In this document: piece by piece, positions 1 to 7,487 of the stretch
Numbering within the stretch: position 1 is the first letter of the stretch
Layout of the letters: each line of letters starts with the position of its first letter
Assembly (NCBI GenBank): GCA_903935205.1
Contig: CAIZQU010000058.1
Coordinates: forward strand, 1 to 42,985
DNA length: 42,985 nucleotides
From: an uncultured cyanobacterium
Lineage (GTDB): Bacteria; Cyanobacteriota; Cyanobacteriia; PCC-6307; Cyanobiaceae
Direction of reading: 5' to 3'
Translations under genes and position numbers: made by a program
The notes under the pieces: generated by a model
What the model saw: the letters and a program-made list of their open reading frames with translations, nothing else
The model's database searches: none
Told to the model about the DNA's origin: nothing

Positions 1-137
1 ATCCGCACCCCCAGCGCCTCCAGTTCCGCCGAGCTGCTGCGGCAGACGGCGACCACGGTGTCACCGCGGGCCTGGAGCAGGCGGCAGAGGGCCAGGCCGA
101 TGCCGCGGTTGGCGCCGGTGACCAGCCAGGAAGCCAT
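1..137 (-). CDS. Short-chain dehydrogenase/reductase, N-terminal part only (cut by window edge)
   Basis: The first 45 residues read from the ATG at 137 on the minus strand show a Rossmann-fold opening, a hydrophobic strand followed by TGANRGIG, the dinucleotide-binding TGxxxGIG motif of short-chain dehydrogenases. The sequence continues with a helix and a second beta strand (VVAVCRSSS) that would end near the adenosine ribose. The catalytic SYK residues lie beyond the left edge, so the substrate cannot be guessed. It is transcribed divergently from the FkbM gene with a 179-bp spacer. The family call is firm for the coenzyme-binding part; the specific function is unknown. Confidence 0.85.
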   Translation of the reverse strand, partial: MASWLVTGANRGIGLALCRLLQARGDTVVAVCRSSSAELEALGVR

Positions 138-270
138 GGCGGGGTTGAGCTGGAGGTCCCCTCCAGAATGTCAGGGCGGCCGGGGTGGTGCGATCACGGT
201 GCGGGCCGCCGCTGGCGGCGCCCCTGACAGGGATCGCCGAATCCCATGGCGATCGGGCGCGCAGCAGGGC

Positions 271-300
271 GTGACAATCGTTGTAGGCTGACGCTGTTAA
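271..300 (+). promoter_or_regulatory. Possible sigma70-type promoter of the FkbM gene
   Basis: GTGACA at 271-276 matches five of six bases of a -35 box. It is followed 18 bp later by TGTTAA at 295-300, a weak -10 box ending 16 bp before the GTG start at 317. The leader would be very short, so this is a weak prediction based only on consensus resemblance. Confidence 0.25.
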
Positions 301-316
301 CCCTAGTTGTGTTGCT

Positions 317-1117
317 GTGAAGATAGCTATTCCGGGCAGCTTTGATCTTAAGCGGCGTTACATTAAATTTTGTCAGTTTGCCCCTGGTGCCGGCAGGAGA
401 GCTGCTCTGCGTTTGGCGCTATGGAATCGTCGTCGCGATATTTATGTGCGTCCCAGGGGTGTGGCGCAACCGCTGCTGGTGCGTGCTGATTCCAGCGATT
501 ATGATGTGTTCATGCAGATCTTTGCTGCCAATGAATATGCTTGTCTTCTGGGCGCCGAAGGTGTTGACTTAATCATCGACGCCGGGGCTAATGTGGGATA
601 TTCAAGCGCTTATTTTCTCTCTCATTTCCCGGACTGCCGGGTAATCGCCGTTGAGCCGGATGCGGCAAATTTTGCAGCATTGCAGCGCAATCTTGCCCCC
701 TACGGCGAGCGGGCTCAGGTTTTCAACTGTGGCATCTGGTCCAAAACCGTGCCGCTGACCATCGATCAGCGCGCCTACCGCGATGGCCGCGACTGGACCC
801 GCCAGGTCCGCGAATGTGAGCCGGGTGAGAGCGGCGAGATTCAGGCGGTGACAGTGGGTGATCTGATGCGCCGGGCGGGCCGTCAGCGCCTCTCGATCCT
901 GAAGATGGACATCGAGGGGGCCGAAGCGGTGGTGTTCGCCGATCCCTCCCATCGCGACTGGTTGGAACGCACGGACACCATCGCCATCGAGTTGCACGAC
1001 GATTCCAGTTTCGGACCGGCTTCAGCCCTGTTCCATGCCGCCATCGGCGATCAGCCGTTTGCGATCTCCTCCAGCGGCGAACTCACCATCTGTCGCCGCA
1101 ACCCGGGCCACCGCTGA
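317..1117 (+). CDS. FkbM-family SAM-dependent methyltransferase
   Basis: The protein has 266 residues and starts at GTG 317. The class I methyltransferase core is clear: motif I DAGANVG at residues 88-94, an acidic EPD at 113-115 that would bind the SAM ribose, and KMDIEGAE at 196-203, the hallmark of FkbM enzymes. These usually O-methylate sugars or polyketide-like hydroxyls. No membrane segment or signal peptide is visible, so it should be cytosolic. It stands alone: divergent from the dehydrogenase and convergent with the next gene. The first half is less GC-rich than the second (about 45% at 481-540 against 60% at 961-1020), which may point to an acquired or mosaic gene. Sugar methylation of surface glycans is an inference. 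Confidence 0.88.
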   Translation: MKIAIPGSFDLKRRYIKFCQFAPGAGRRAALRLALWNRRRDIYVRPRGVAQPLLVRADSSDYDVFMQIFAANEYACLLGAEGVDLIIDAGANVGYSSAYFLSHFPDCRVIAVEPDAANFAALQRNLAPYGERAQVFNCGIWSKTVPLTIDQRAYRDGRDWTRQVRECEPGESGEIQAVTVGDLMRRAGRQRLSILKMDIEGAEAVVFADPSHRDWLERTDTIAIELHDDSSFGPASALFHAAIGDQPFAISSSGELTICRRNPGHR

Positions 1118-1126
1118 AGGGTTCTC

Positions 1127-1147
1127 GGCGCCCCCGGGGGTGGCGCC
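1127..1147. terminator. Hairpin between convergent genes
   Basis: GGCGCCCCC pairs with GGGTGGCGCC, with one bulged T, in the 43-bp gap between two convergent stop codons. There is no T-run on either strand, so it may be a weak bidirectional terminator or only a GC-rich dyad. Confidence 0.35.
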
Positions 1148-1160
1148 TCCCCCATGGCCA

Positions 1161-1937
1161 TCAGCCATCCGCCCTCGCCTCCGCCAGGGCATCCAGCCGG
1201 TAGGGCATTCCCGGTTGCGGATCGATGAAGCGGCAGCCGCCGGCGTGGGCCGCCACCAGGGCGGCCGCCTCCTCCGGACTTCCCGACACCTGCAGGGCCG
1301 GGGCCAGCAGTCCGCTGAAGCTCACATCCCCGCCGGTGGTGCTGGCGAGCACGGCGGCGGGTTGAAAGCGTTCCAGCAGCTGGGGCAAGGCCGTGCGACC
1401 CCGCACGAAGGCACCCGCCAGGGGCAGGCCGACATCCAGCACCGGCGTGATCACGGCGCTGAGACGGCGGCTGGGCAGAGCGGGGCTGAGAAAACCGTGG
1501 GGTTCGAGATAGAGGCTGCCGGCGGGATGGTCGAGCAGCCAGCCGTTCTCGATCTGCGGCACGGCCGCCCCGGCGGTGGCGGTGATCGTCAGGGGGCCAT
1601 GGCTGTGGCTGCGGCCCGCCGCCAGGGCGGTGACCCGGCGGAAGCCCAGCTGCTGCGCCTTGCGGGCCGCCGTGGGGGAGGCGACCACCGGCAGCTCCGG
1701 CGGCAGCAGGGCCAGGCTGGGGGGATGGCAGTGGTCGGGCAGCCCCTGGCTCAGCAGCAGCAGATCGAGGGCCTCCGGCACCGGCTGGGGGGAGGCCAGC
1801 TCTCCCTTGAGCAGCCAGTCGATCGGCCCGAAGCTCAGGGGTCCGGTGAACCAGGGATCCACCAGCACCCGCAGCCGATCGAACTCCAGCAGCCAGCCGT
1901 TGGCGCCCAGGTAGGTGGCGGTGAGGGTGGGGGACAT
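1161..1937 (-). CDS. Metallo-beta-lactamase-fold protein with degenerate metal motif
   Basis: A 258-residue product from the ATG at 1937. It has the opening strands of the COG2220/UlaG-like branch of the metallo-hydrolase fold (TATYLGANGWLLEF, then LVDPWF). The signature that normally reads T-H-x-H-x-D-H is here SQGLPDH at residues 63-69: the first two histidines are replaced by Q and L while the final D-H is kept. From memory, a cyanobacterial and plant subgroup of the fold carries this QGLxDH form, so this is probably a family trait and not decay. Two-metal hydrolysis as in classical members is doubtful. Cytosolic; substrate unknown. It lies 280 bp downstream of the ATPase gene on the same strand. 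A longer reading frame upstream of 1937 looks non-coding. Confidence 0.8.
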   Translation of the reverse strand: MSPTLTATYLGANGWLLEFDRLRVLVDPWFTGPLSFGPIDWLLKGELASPQPVPEALDLLLLSQGLPDHCHPPSLALLPPELPVVASPTAARKAQQLGFRRVTALAAGRSHSHGPLTITATAGAAVPQIENGWLLDHPAGSLYLEPHGFLSPALPSRRLSAVITPVLDVGLPLAGAFVRGRTALPQLLERFQPAAVLASTTGGDVSFSGLLAPALQVSGSPEEAAALVAAHAGGCRFIDPQPGMPYRLDALAEARADG

Positions 1938-2217
1938 CACAGGGCCAGGGTCACAGCCCAACGATGGCGGCGCCGGCCAGCGCCTGCGGCTCTGGGCGCC
2001 GCGCCCCGGAAACCGCGGCGGTGGTTCCGGCCGGTCGCGACCCTGCGGGGATGGCCTGGCGGGCCCATGGCGCCCGGCTGTCGTGGCCGTGCGCGCGCAG
2101 GCTCCAGGACAGGGGGTGGAGGCGGCGAGCCTCTCGCGCTGGTTGGCGCAGGGCCGCAGGTCGAACCCCACCGGCGCACTGACGGCCCCGGAATCAGCAG
2201 CGGCGGCCCGATCCGCG

Positions 2218-3441
2218 TCAACCCCCTGGGCCTGGCCAGCGCCAGGCGGCCCGCTCCAGCATCGTCTGGCCCGGCAGCAGCGTGGCCCCCAGCTCCCGTT
2301 CCAGCCGCAACTGCCGGCAGCCGGGGGTGGTTTCCAGGGCAGCGATCAGAGCCTCGGCATGAGCCACCACCCACACCTGGGTGCGCTCGGCCACGGCGCC
2401 GATCAACCGGGCCAGGGGGATCAGCAGATCGGGATGGAGGCTGTTCTCCGGTTCATTGAGCACCAGCAGGGGCGGCAGCCGCGGGCTGAACAGGGCCGCG
2501 GCCAGCAGCAGATAGCGCAGGGTGCCATCGGAGAGCTCGCTGGCCTCGAGCGGGCGGAGCAGTCCCGGCTGGTGCAGCTGCAGGCGGAAGGTCGGCTGGC
2601 TGGTCTCCACGCTCAGGCGGCAGCCGGGGAAGGCATCGGCGATGGCGGCCTGGAAGGCATCGGCGTCGCCGATCTCCAGGATTGTCTGAACCGCTGCCGC
2701 CAGGTCGCCGCCGTCGCCTGCCAGGGACGGAGTACGGGTGGCGATACGGCCGCTGCGGGCGGGAGCCTGGCGGTCGGTGCGGAAGCTGTCGTAAAAGCGC
2801 CAGCTGAGGATCGTGTTGCGCAGCTGGAACACTTCCGGCGCTTCAAGGGGATCGGAGACAGCGGTGAACAGGCTCTCGTGGGGCGAGACCTCCAGGGCCA
2901 TGGGGCGGCTGGGATCGCCTTCCCCGCAGCGCTCCACCACGGCGCCGGTGCGCTGCACCAGCAGGCTGCGCGGATGGAAGGCCCCTCCGGCCCAGATCCA
3001 CTCGCGCTTGATCTCCGGATCGAGCACGAAGGCACTGGTCTGGTCGTCGGCCCGGTAGCCGAGCTCAATGGCGTAGGACAGGATCTCGCCGGCGATGCCC
3101 AGCCGCAGCCGTGCCGCCTCCCGCCTGCCGCTGCTGCCCTGCACCGGCTGCTCACCGCGCCGCATCGCTGCAGAGGTGCGCTCAGGCCCGGCCCAGAACA
3201 CGGCCGGAAGGCCCCCTTCGGCGGCCAGGGTCGCCACCAGATCACCACGGGCGGCGGCACTGATCAGGCCCAGCGCGCGATAGAGATTGCTCTTGCCGCA
3301 GCCATTGGCACCGCAGACCAGGGTGAGTCCCCCCAGGGGCAGGGTGAGCTGCTGCAGGGAGCGGTAGCCGGCGACCGCTAAGTGGGTGAGGCCAGCGTGC
3401 GATGCGCTCATTGAGCCGTGCTGTCGCGACCCGCCCTTCAT
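2218..3441 (-). CDS. AAA-family predicted ATPase (RecF/SMC-like, COG4637 type)
   Basis: A 407-residue ATPase with Walker A GANGCGKSN at residues 44-52, an ABC-like signature LSDGTLRY from about 303, Walker B with NEPE at 329-332 followed by SLHPDL, and a switch histidine in VVAH near 360. This order is typical of stand-alone ABC-ATPase-fold proteins related to RecF and SMC heads. No nuclease or TOPRIM domain follows. The ATG at 3441 overlaps the upstream stop as ATGA, so translation is probably coupled; a second possible start lies at 3411. It is the third gene of an operon whose first two products appear exported. The family is clear but the biological role is not known. Confidence 0.85.
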   Translation of the reverse strand: MKGGSRQHGSMSASHAGLTHLAVAGYRSLQQLTLPLGGLTLVCGANGCGKSNLYRALGLISAAARGDLVATLAAEGGLPAVFWAGPERTSAAMRRGEQPVQGSSGRREAARLRLGIAGEILSYAIELGYRADDQTSAFVLDPEIKREWIWAGGAFHPRSLLVQRTGAVVERCGEGDPSRPMALEVSPHESLFTAVSDPLEAPEVFQLRNTILSWRFYDSFRTDRQAPARSGRIATRTPSLAGDGGDLAAAVQTILEIGDADAFQAAIADAFPGCRLSVETSQPTFRLQLHQPGLLRPLEASELSDGTLRYLLLAAALFSPRLPPLLVLNEPENSLHPDLLIPLARLIGAVAERTQVWVVAHAEALIAALETTPGCRQLRLERELGATLLPGQTMLERAAWRWPGPGG

Positions 3442-3935
3442 GGCTGCCTCAGGATCCGGCTGCGGTTCTCCAGCATCTGGCGGGCATAGCGAGCCGCCAG
3501 GTCAGCGAGCCGTTGCTGCCATTGGGCCGCAGAGCGGGGCAGGGGTTCGATCACGCTGAAGGTGGCCACCGGCAACAGTGCCTGGGTGGGACCGACGCGG
3601 GGGCTGAGGCCGAGTGTGATGGCCACCAGATCCTGGTCGGGGTGGGCATCCAGCAGCAGATAAAGGCTCCATTGCTGCTCGGGGAAACGCTGGTCGTAAG
3701 CGGCCGGCAAAGCGTTGCTGAAAATCCTGCGCAGCTCATTCGCCGAAAAGCTGGTGCCGTTCTGCCGGAAGTGCAGGTCGTAGGCCCGGGCGGGAAGTGC
3801 CAGGGCCGCACCGATCAGTCCGCCGGCAGCGAGACAACGGAGCAACGATCTGGAGGGACGGCAGGGCGCCTTTGGAATGGCCCGGAGTGACGGTGATCCA
3901 GCGCTAACCACTGCCCTCCCCAGCAGCTTCCTCAT
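3438..3935 (-). CDS. Hypothetical exported protein
   Basis: A 165-residue protein that I do not recognise. Residues 31-51 form a hydrophobic stretch with an ALPARA ending that looks like a signal-peptidase site, preceded by an unusually long basic N-terminus, so the true start may be internal. The mature part begins with YDLHFRQNG and is mixed alpha/beta without cysteines or known motifs. Its start codon overlaps the upstream stop (TGATG) and its stop overlaps the ATPase start (ATGA), so it is the middle gene of a coupled three-gene operon. Export is predicted from the signal-like segment; function unknown. Confidence 0.7.
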   Translation of the reverse strand: MRKLLGRAVVSAGSPSLRAIPKAPCRPSRSLLRCLAAGGLIGAALALPARAYDLHFRQNGTSFSANELRRIFSNALPAAYDQRFPEQQWSLYLLLDAHPDQDLVAITLGLSPRVGPTQALLPVATFSVIEPLPRSAAQWQQRLADLAARYARQMLENRSRILRQP

Positions 3936-4507
3936 CAGAACTTGAGCACGCTGTTGGGCCGCAGGATCCAGCCCGCTTCACCGGCCCTGAGCTTGTAGCA
4001 GATCTGCCGTTCGCCGCCGGTGGCCTTGGCGTTGCTGTCGCCGGGTTTGTAGATCGGGAAGCGGCGCACCAGGCAGCCTTCCACCACCTCGAAGTGATCG
4101 TGTCCCTGGTAGCCCTGGGCGGGTGCACCGCTGAGCTCCGGCAGGGTGATCGGGGAGAGGTCGCTGCCTTTCATGGCGGCATAGGCCACCAGTTCGCCGT
4201 AGCTGCCGCTGCCGGCCCCCTGCACGAACACATAGATCTCCGGTAGGCCGTTGCCGTTGAGATCAGCCACCTCCGCCCCCACCACCTGGCCGTTGACCGT
4301 CTGACGGATGGCCTTGATCGGCGGCTTGGCGCCGCTGGTGGTGATCGTGAGCAGCTGCTGGGAGCCCTCACCGCTGCTGTGCACCTCGAAGCTGAGACCC
4401 TGCAGCTTCAGGTTTTTGTGGAAGGCGGCTCCGGCCCAGGCGCTGGCGGGGAGGGCAGCCGCCAGAAGCAGGGCGGCGGCACTGAACTGGGGTGAGAGGC
4501 ACTTCAA
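3935..4507 (-). CDS. Exported conserved hypothetical protein, possibly lysozyme-inhibitor (PliI)-like
   Basis: A 190-residue protein with a clean signal peptide (residues 1 to about 25, ending ASAWAGA), so it should be periplasmic. The mature part has a FG-GAP/EF-loop-like segment DLNGNGLPEIYVFV from residue 82, followed by GAGSGSYGELVAY. This pattern resembles proteins related to the periplasmic inhibitor of I-type lysozyme, but the resemblance is from memory and weak. Two cysteines (145 and 170) could form a disulphide. It is the first gene of the operon with the next exported protein (TGATG overlap) and the ATPase. The promoter should lie in the spacer upstream of 4507. Function unproven. 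Confidence 0.72.
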   Translation of the reverse strand: MKCLSPQFSAAALLLAAALPASAWAGAAFHKNLKLQGLSFEVHSSGEGSQQLLTITTSGAKPPIKAIRQTVNGQVVGAEVADLNGNGLPEIYVFVQGAGSGSYGELVAYAAMKGSDLSPITLPELSGAPAQGYQGHDHFEVVEGCLVRRFPIYKPGDSNAKATGGERQICYKLRAGEAGWILRPNSVLKF

Positions 4508-4803
4508 GGGGAACGAGATCAGAGGGGATGGTCATCAGCATGATGCCGATCGCCGCTGCCGTGAGGGTCTGAAACGGCCTGGCACCACTCCAGACCCACC
4601 GGTCTTCCACAGGATCGAGCTGGCGTTGACTCCGGGATTCAGCCTGCGAACAGGTGCGCCCCCAGGGGGATGGAGCCAACGGTCCACGGAGAGGGATCAC
4701 CCGCAGGAGCCTGGACGCCGTTGACTTGGCCGCTGGTTGGCCGTCATCCCGGGACCGTAGGGCCTTACTCTTAGGTCCTTATTCCGTAGGTTATTATCAG
4801 TGG

Positions 4804-4860
4804 GATTGATAGTGAGATTGATAGTGAGATTGATGGTTAGATTGATGGCGAGATCGATCC
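4804..4860. repeat. 12-bp tandem repeat, about 4.5 copies
   Basis: The unit GATTGATAGTGA occurs twice exactly (4804-4827). It then drifts to GATTGATGGTTA and GATTGATGGCGA, and ends in a partial GATCGATCC. Non-coding and AT-richer than its surroundings. Confidence 0.9.
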
Positions 4861-5180
4861 GATTCAGAGTGATAGCCGGAAAACCAAATCACTCACAAGG
4901 CCGGGATCCCGGCTGAGGTCATCTGAGATGCGTGCCATAGCGACACTCCCCATCGTGGTCAGGCTGCGCATGGCGCGGGCTATGAGCCGATCATTCGCCA
5001 AGACAGAAGTGTCCCAGTCGAGAGCGGCGCCCTACAGATCGATCGCCACGCCTGCATCGCTCTGCCTCGCCCCGGCGAGGCGGTAGCTGCCGGCACGATC
5101 CATCAATCCGTGACAATGCGTGGCATGGTCAACGCGACCCCTGGCCAGCCCGGGGCCTGAGCAACCAGCCCATCCCAACA

Positions 5181-5252
5181 TGTCCAGATGTCCAGATGTC
5201 CAGATGTCCAGATGTTCAGATATCCAGATGTTCAGATATCCAGATGTCCACA
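5181..5252. repeat. 8-bp tandem repeat, nine copies
   Basis: Four exact copies of TGTCCAGA are followed by alternating TGTTCAGA and TATCCAGA and a final TGTCCACA. All three forward frames stay open through it, which creates several false reading frames. An octamer array of this kind is prone to slippage. Confidence 0.93.
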
Positions 5253-5518
5253 TCCGATGGATCATTGTGCATCTCGCAGATGGAATGGCCAGGTCTTCCG
5301 GCCTGCCGATGGAGCCATTTTGCTGCCATGGAAACCTCATGCGGCCGCAGCCGCCATCGCCAAAGTTGGGCGTGGTCGGCATCTTCATGCCCCTGGCATG
5401 GGGATGACAATCTGCGCCAATCCCTGCCGCCTGGAGCTTCACCTTGGCTCGCCCGTTGCCGCCCCAGCTGCTCAGCATCGCCCCCAGCCCATGGTCTCCC
5501 CATCGCAGGCCTGCAGCC

Positions 5519-5583
5519 CATCCTGCAGACACATCCTGCACGGTCATCCTGAACGGTGATCCTGCAAGGTGATCCTGAACAAT
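5519..5583. repeat. 13-bp tandem repeat, five copies, just upstream of the AraC gene
   Basis: Five successive 13-bp units share the core ATCCTGMA: CATCCTGCAGACA, CATCCTGCACGGT, CATCCTGAACGGT, GATCCTGCAAGGT and GATCCTGAACAAT. The array ends 30 bp before the proposed TTG start of the regulator. It could therefore be transcribed leader, or repeated operator sites for that or another regulator. Confidence 0.88.
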
Positions 5584-5613
5584 CAAACCGAGAGTTTTCA
5601 GCGCTGACCGGCC

Positions 5614-6603
5614 TTGCCCCATCCCCCTGCCGAGCCCTCGCCTCAGAACCCTCTGCTGGGTTCTGGATTGGCCACCGTGCTGCACACCGACGACTTCGGC
5701 TGCTGGCAGAGCGCCCTGGCCAACACCCTGGGACACCACCGCAGCGAACTTCTCAGCCCAGCCAAGGCGTTCAGGGCCCATTTCCGCATGGGCAGCCTCG
5801 GGCCGTTCACGGTGCTGCACCTGCAGGGGCGCGGCCGGCTGCGGCTGAACCGGGAACAACGGGAGCAGAGCCTGCTCTGGCTGCCGCTGCGGGGGATCTC
5901 AGAGGAGCGGATCAACGGACAGAGCTGGCTGGCCGAGCCCGGCAGCGGCCTGCTGTTTCAGCCTGGCGATGCGATGGAGGGTCAGACCGGTGAGCTGATC
6001 GAAGGCCTTTCGATCCTGATTCCCCATGGCCTGCATTGCCGCCCCGCACGGCCCTCCTCGCCGCTGCTGGCTGCGGGTCCGTTGCACCAGCGCGTGCTCG
6101 CCGCAGCAAGAGCCCTGGCCGTCGCAGCCGCGCATCAGTTCGGCGGTGCCGAAGTCGCCGCCGATCAGCTGACGGAGGCCCTGCGTGCGTGGACGGACTG
6201 GCAGGAGCAACCCCTGCGCCGGGAGCGGATCACCGCCCGGCGGCGGCGCCACACGGTGGAATCGGCGCGGCAGTGGATGGCGGACCGCCTGCCAGAGCGC
6301 TTCTCGATGGAGGAACTCAGCCAGGCGGTCGGAGTGTCGCCACGGCAGTTGCAGTACAGCTTTCAGGAGGAACGGGGCCGCTCACCGATGGCAGAAGCCA
6401 AGCGCCTGCGCCTGCAGCGGCTGCGCAGCCTGCTGCTTGATCCGAGCCACGATCAACGCCGTGTGACCGAAGTGATGGTGGCGGCCGGGCTGATCGCCTC
6501 GGGGGTGACCTCAGCGGACTACCGCAACTGGTGCGGCGAAAGCCCAAGCCAGACCCGGCTGCGTCGTCTCGGCCGCGATGGGGATCCCGCCGATGCAGCC
6601 TGA
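5614..6603 (+). CDS. AraC-family transcriptional regulator
   Basis: A 329-residue regulator. Residues 1 to about 190 resemble the cupin-like AraC_binding_2 ligand domain (FRAHFRMGSLGPFTVLHL and the strand-rich stretch after it). Residues about 215-325 form the double helix-turn-helix, with MEELSQAVGVSPRQLQYSF as the first recognition unit and GLIASGVTSADYRNWCGESP covering the second. The first codon taken is TTG 5614, since coding-like sequence precedes the first internal ATG; no Shine-Dalgarno site decides it. It sits alone behind a 13-bp repeat array and overlaps the next frame by 26 bp. Its targets and inducer cannot be told from sequence. Confidence 0.88.
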   Translation: MPHPPAEPSPQNPLLGSGLATVLHTDDFGCWQSALANTLGHHRSELLSPAKAFRAHFRMGSLGPFTVLHLQGRGRLRLNREQREQSLLWLPLRGISEERINGQSWLAEPGSGLLFQPGDAMEGQTGELIEGLSILIPHGLHCRPARPSSPLLAAGPLHQRVLAAARALAVAAAHQFGGAEVAADQLTEALRAWTDWQEQPLRRERITARRRRHTVESARQWMADRLPERFSMEELSQAVGVSPRQLQYSFQEERGRSPMAEAKRLRLQRLRSLLLDPSHDQRRVTEVMVAAGLIASGVTSADYRNWCGESPSQTRLRRLGRDGDPADAA

Positions 6604-6967
6604 ACACCTGTGGTTGAGCGTGCACGCGGTGCTGGGGCTGCTCTGGATCGCCCTGCTGACAAGCCGGGCCGAGGGGCGCTCGGGCATCGGGATCACCGGG
6701 CCGCAGCCGATCACCATGCCGGTGCTGGTCGGCTGGCCGGCTGGCCGGCTGGCTGCCATCGCTGGCCCTGGCGGCCTGGCAGGTGAAGCGCCGCTGGCGC
6801 TCCCTGCTCATCAGCGATCTGCTGGGGCCTTGCCGTTGGTTCTGCTGGCATTCAGCCTCTACCTGCCCCTGTTCTTGTTCAACGTGGCCTGGTTCCTGGT
6901 CCGCGTCCCCGAGGGTGGTGTGCTGAGCGAGCTGCCCGGGAGATGGCGGCCCAGCCGCCGGAGCTGA
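6578..6967 (+). pseudogene. Possible membrane protein, perhaps frame-disrupted
   Basis: The open frame gives 129 residues with two good transmembrane stretches, HLWLSVHAVLGLLWIALL near the start and LPLVLLAFSLYLPLFLFNVAWFL near the end. The middle (about 6745-6835) reads as low-complexity sequence in this frame. A neighbouring frame there reads like a third hydrophobic segment followed by a basic loop (WLPSLALAAWQVKRRW). The switch falls in the 8-bp slippage repeat CTGGCCGG at 6730-6752, so loss of one repeat unit may have broken an older gene. It overlaps the end of the AraC gene by 26 bp, which suggests co-transcription. The family is not recognised and the frameshift is an inference. Confidence 0.4.
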
Positions 6968-7487
6968 GCCTGGGCGCGAGTCAGCCGTGCTGCCGATGGG
7001 CACGCACCTGAAGATCCATCCGCGCCGCTACAACGGGAGCGGGGGGGCGGGTCTGAGGCGGGTCTGAGTCCAGGCCTGTTCCGTCGTCCCTTGCCGGGGC
7101 TGTCAGCATCGATGGCGGCCGGCGGAATGGCCCCCCTTCCTGGGAGCGACAGCTTCGCCGCCGCAACCGATCTCCAGCTGAACAGCTGGTTCAGGGCGAT
7201 TTCCGCTGCCCGGATGCTGTGTGTGTGTGTGTGGGGGGGGCGCCATCGGAGATGGGGCATTCCGCCATGGCGGCCACCCGCTGGACATGGTGCCAGCGAT
7301 CCCGACCAGCCGATCAGCGACGGCCAGCCCCTGGGAGGCTCGATGGCGACCGCAGTGGACGTTCGCTCCGCGTTCATCGCCCGGTTGTCAGGCGCCCGCG
7401 AAAACATCGGCCAGTCCCTGCCAGCGGAAGGCAAGCCACAACGGTCCGATCGGGAGGCGAGGGGCCGGGGGCAAGATGGAACGGGAG
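6968..7487. other. 520-bp spacer with simple repeats, no gene seen
   Basis: Between the membrane-protein frame and the end of the c-di-GMP operon no coding frame looks real. It contains two tandem copies of the 11-mer GCGGGTCTGAG (7047-7068) and a dinucleotide run (7218-7240). No T-rich terminator is visible for the leftward operon that ends at 7488. Confidence 0.5.
7218..7240. repeat. Simple repeat (TG)8 followed by a G-run
   Basis: Eight TG dinucleotides run directly into a stretch of eight G (counting the last G of the TG run). This is a potential slippage or Z-DNA-forming site within non-coding sequence. Confidence 0.9.

Larger units (their letters stand above)
4508..5613. other. 1.1-kb gene-free spacer with three tandem arrays
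   Basis: No open frame here reads like a protein. The 275-codon minus-strand frame across it is the shadow of the AraC gene continued through repeats. The stretch around 4780-4900 is AT-richer than the rest. It holds a 12-bp array (4804-4860), an 8-bp array (5181-5252) and a 13-bp array (5519-5583), each with an unrelated unit. It must contain the promoters of the leftward exported-protein operon and of the rightward AraC gene. No RNA gene was recognised. Confidence 0.6.

Noticed and set aside
5181-5252. Possible CRISPR-like array
   Set aside because: The units are contiguous octamers with no spacers and no cas genes nearby.
5032-5859. 275-codon minus-strand frame across the octamer array
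   Set aside because: It consists of the shadow of the AraC-type gene plus repeats, with no protein-like sequence.
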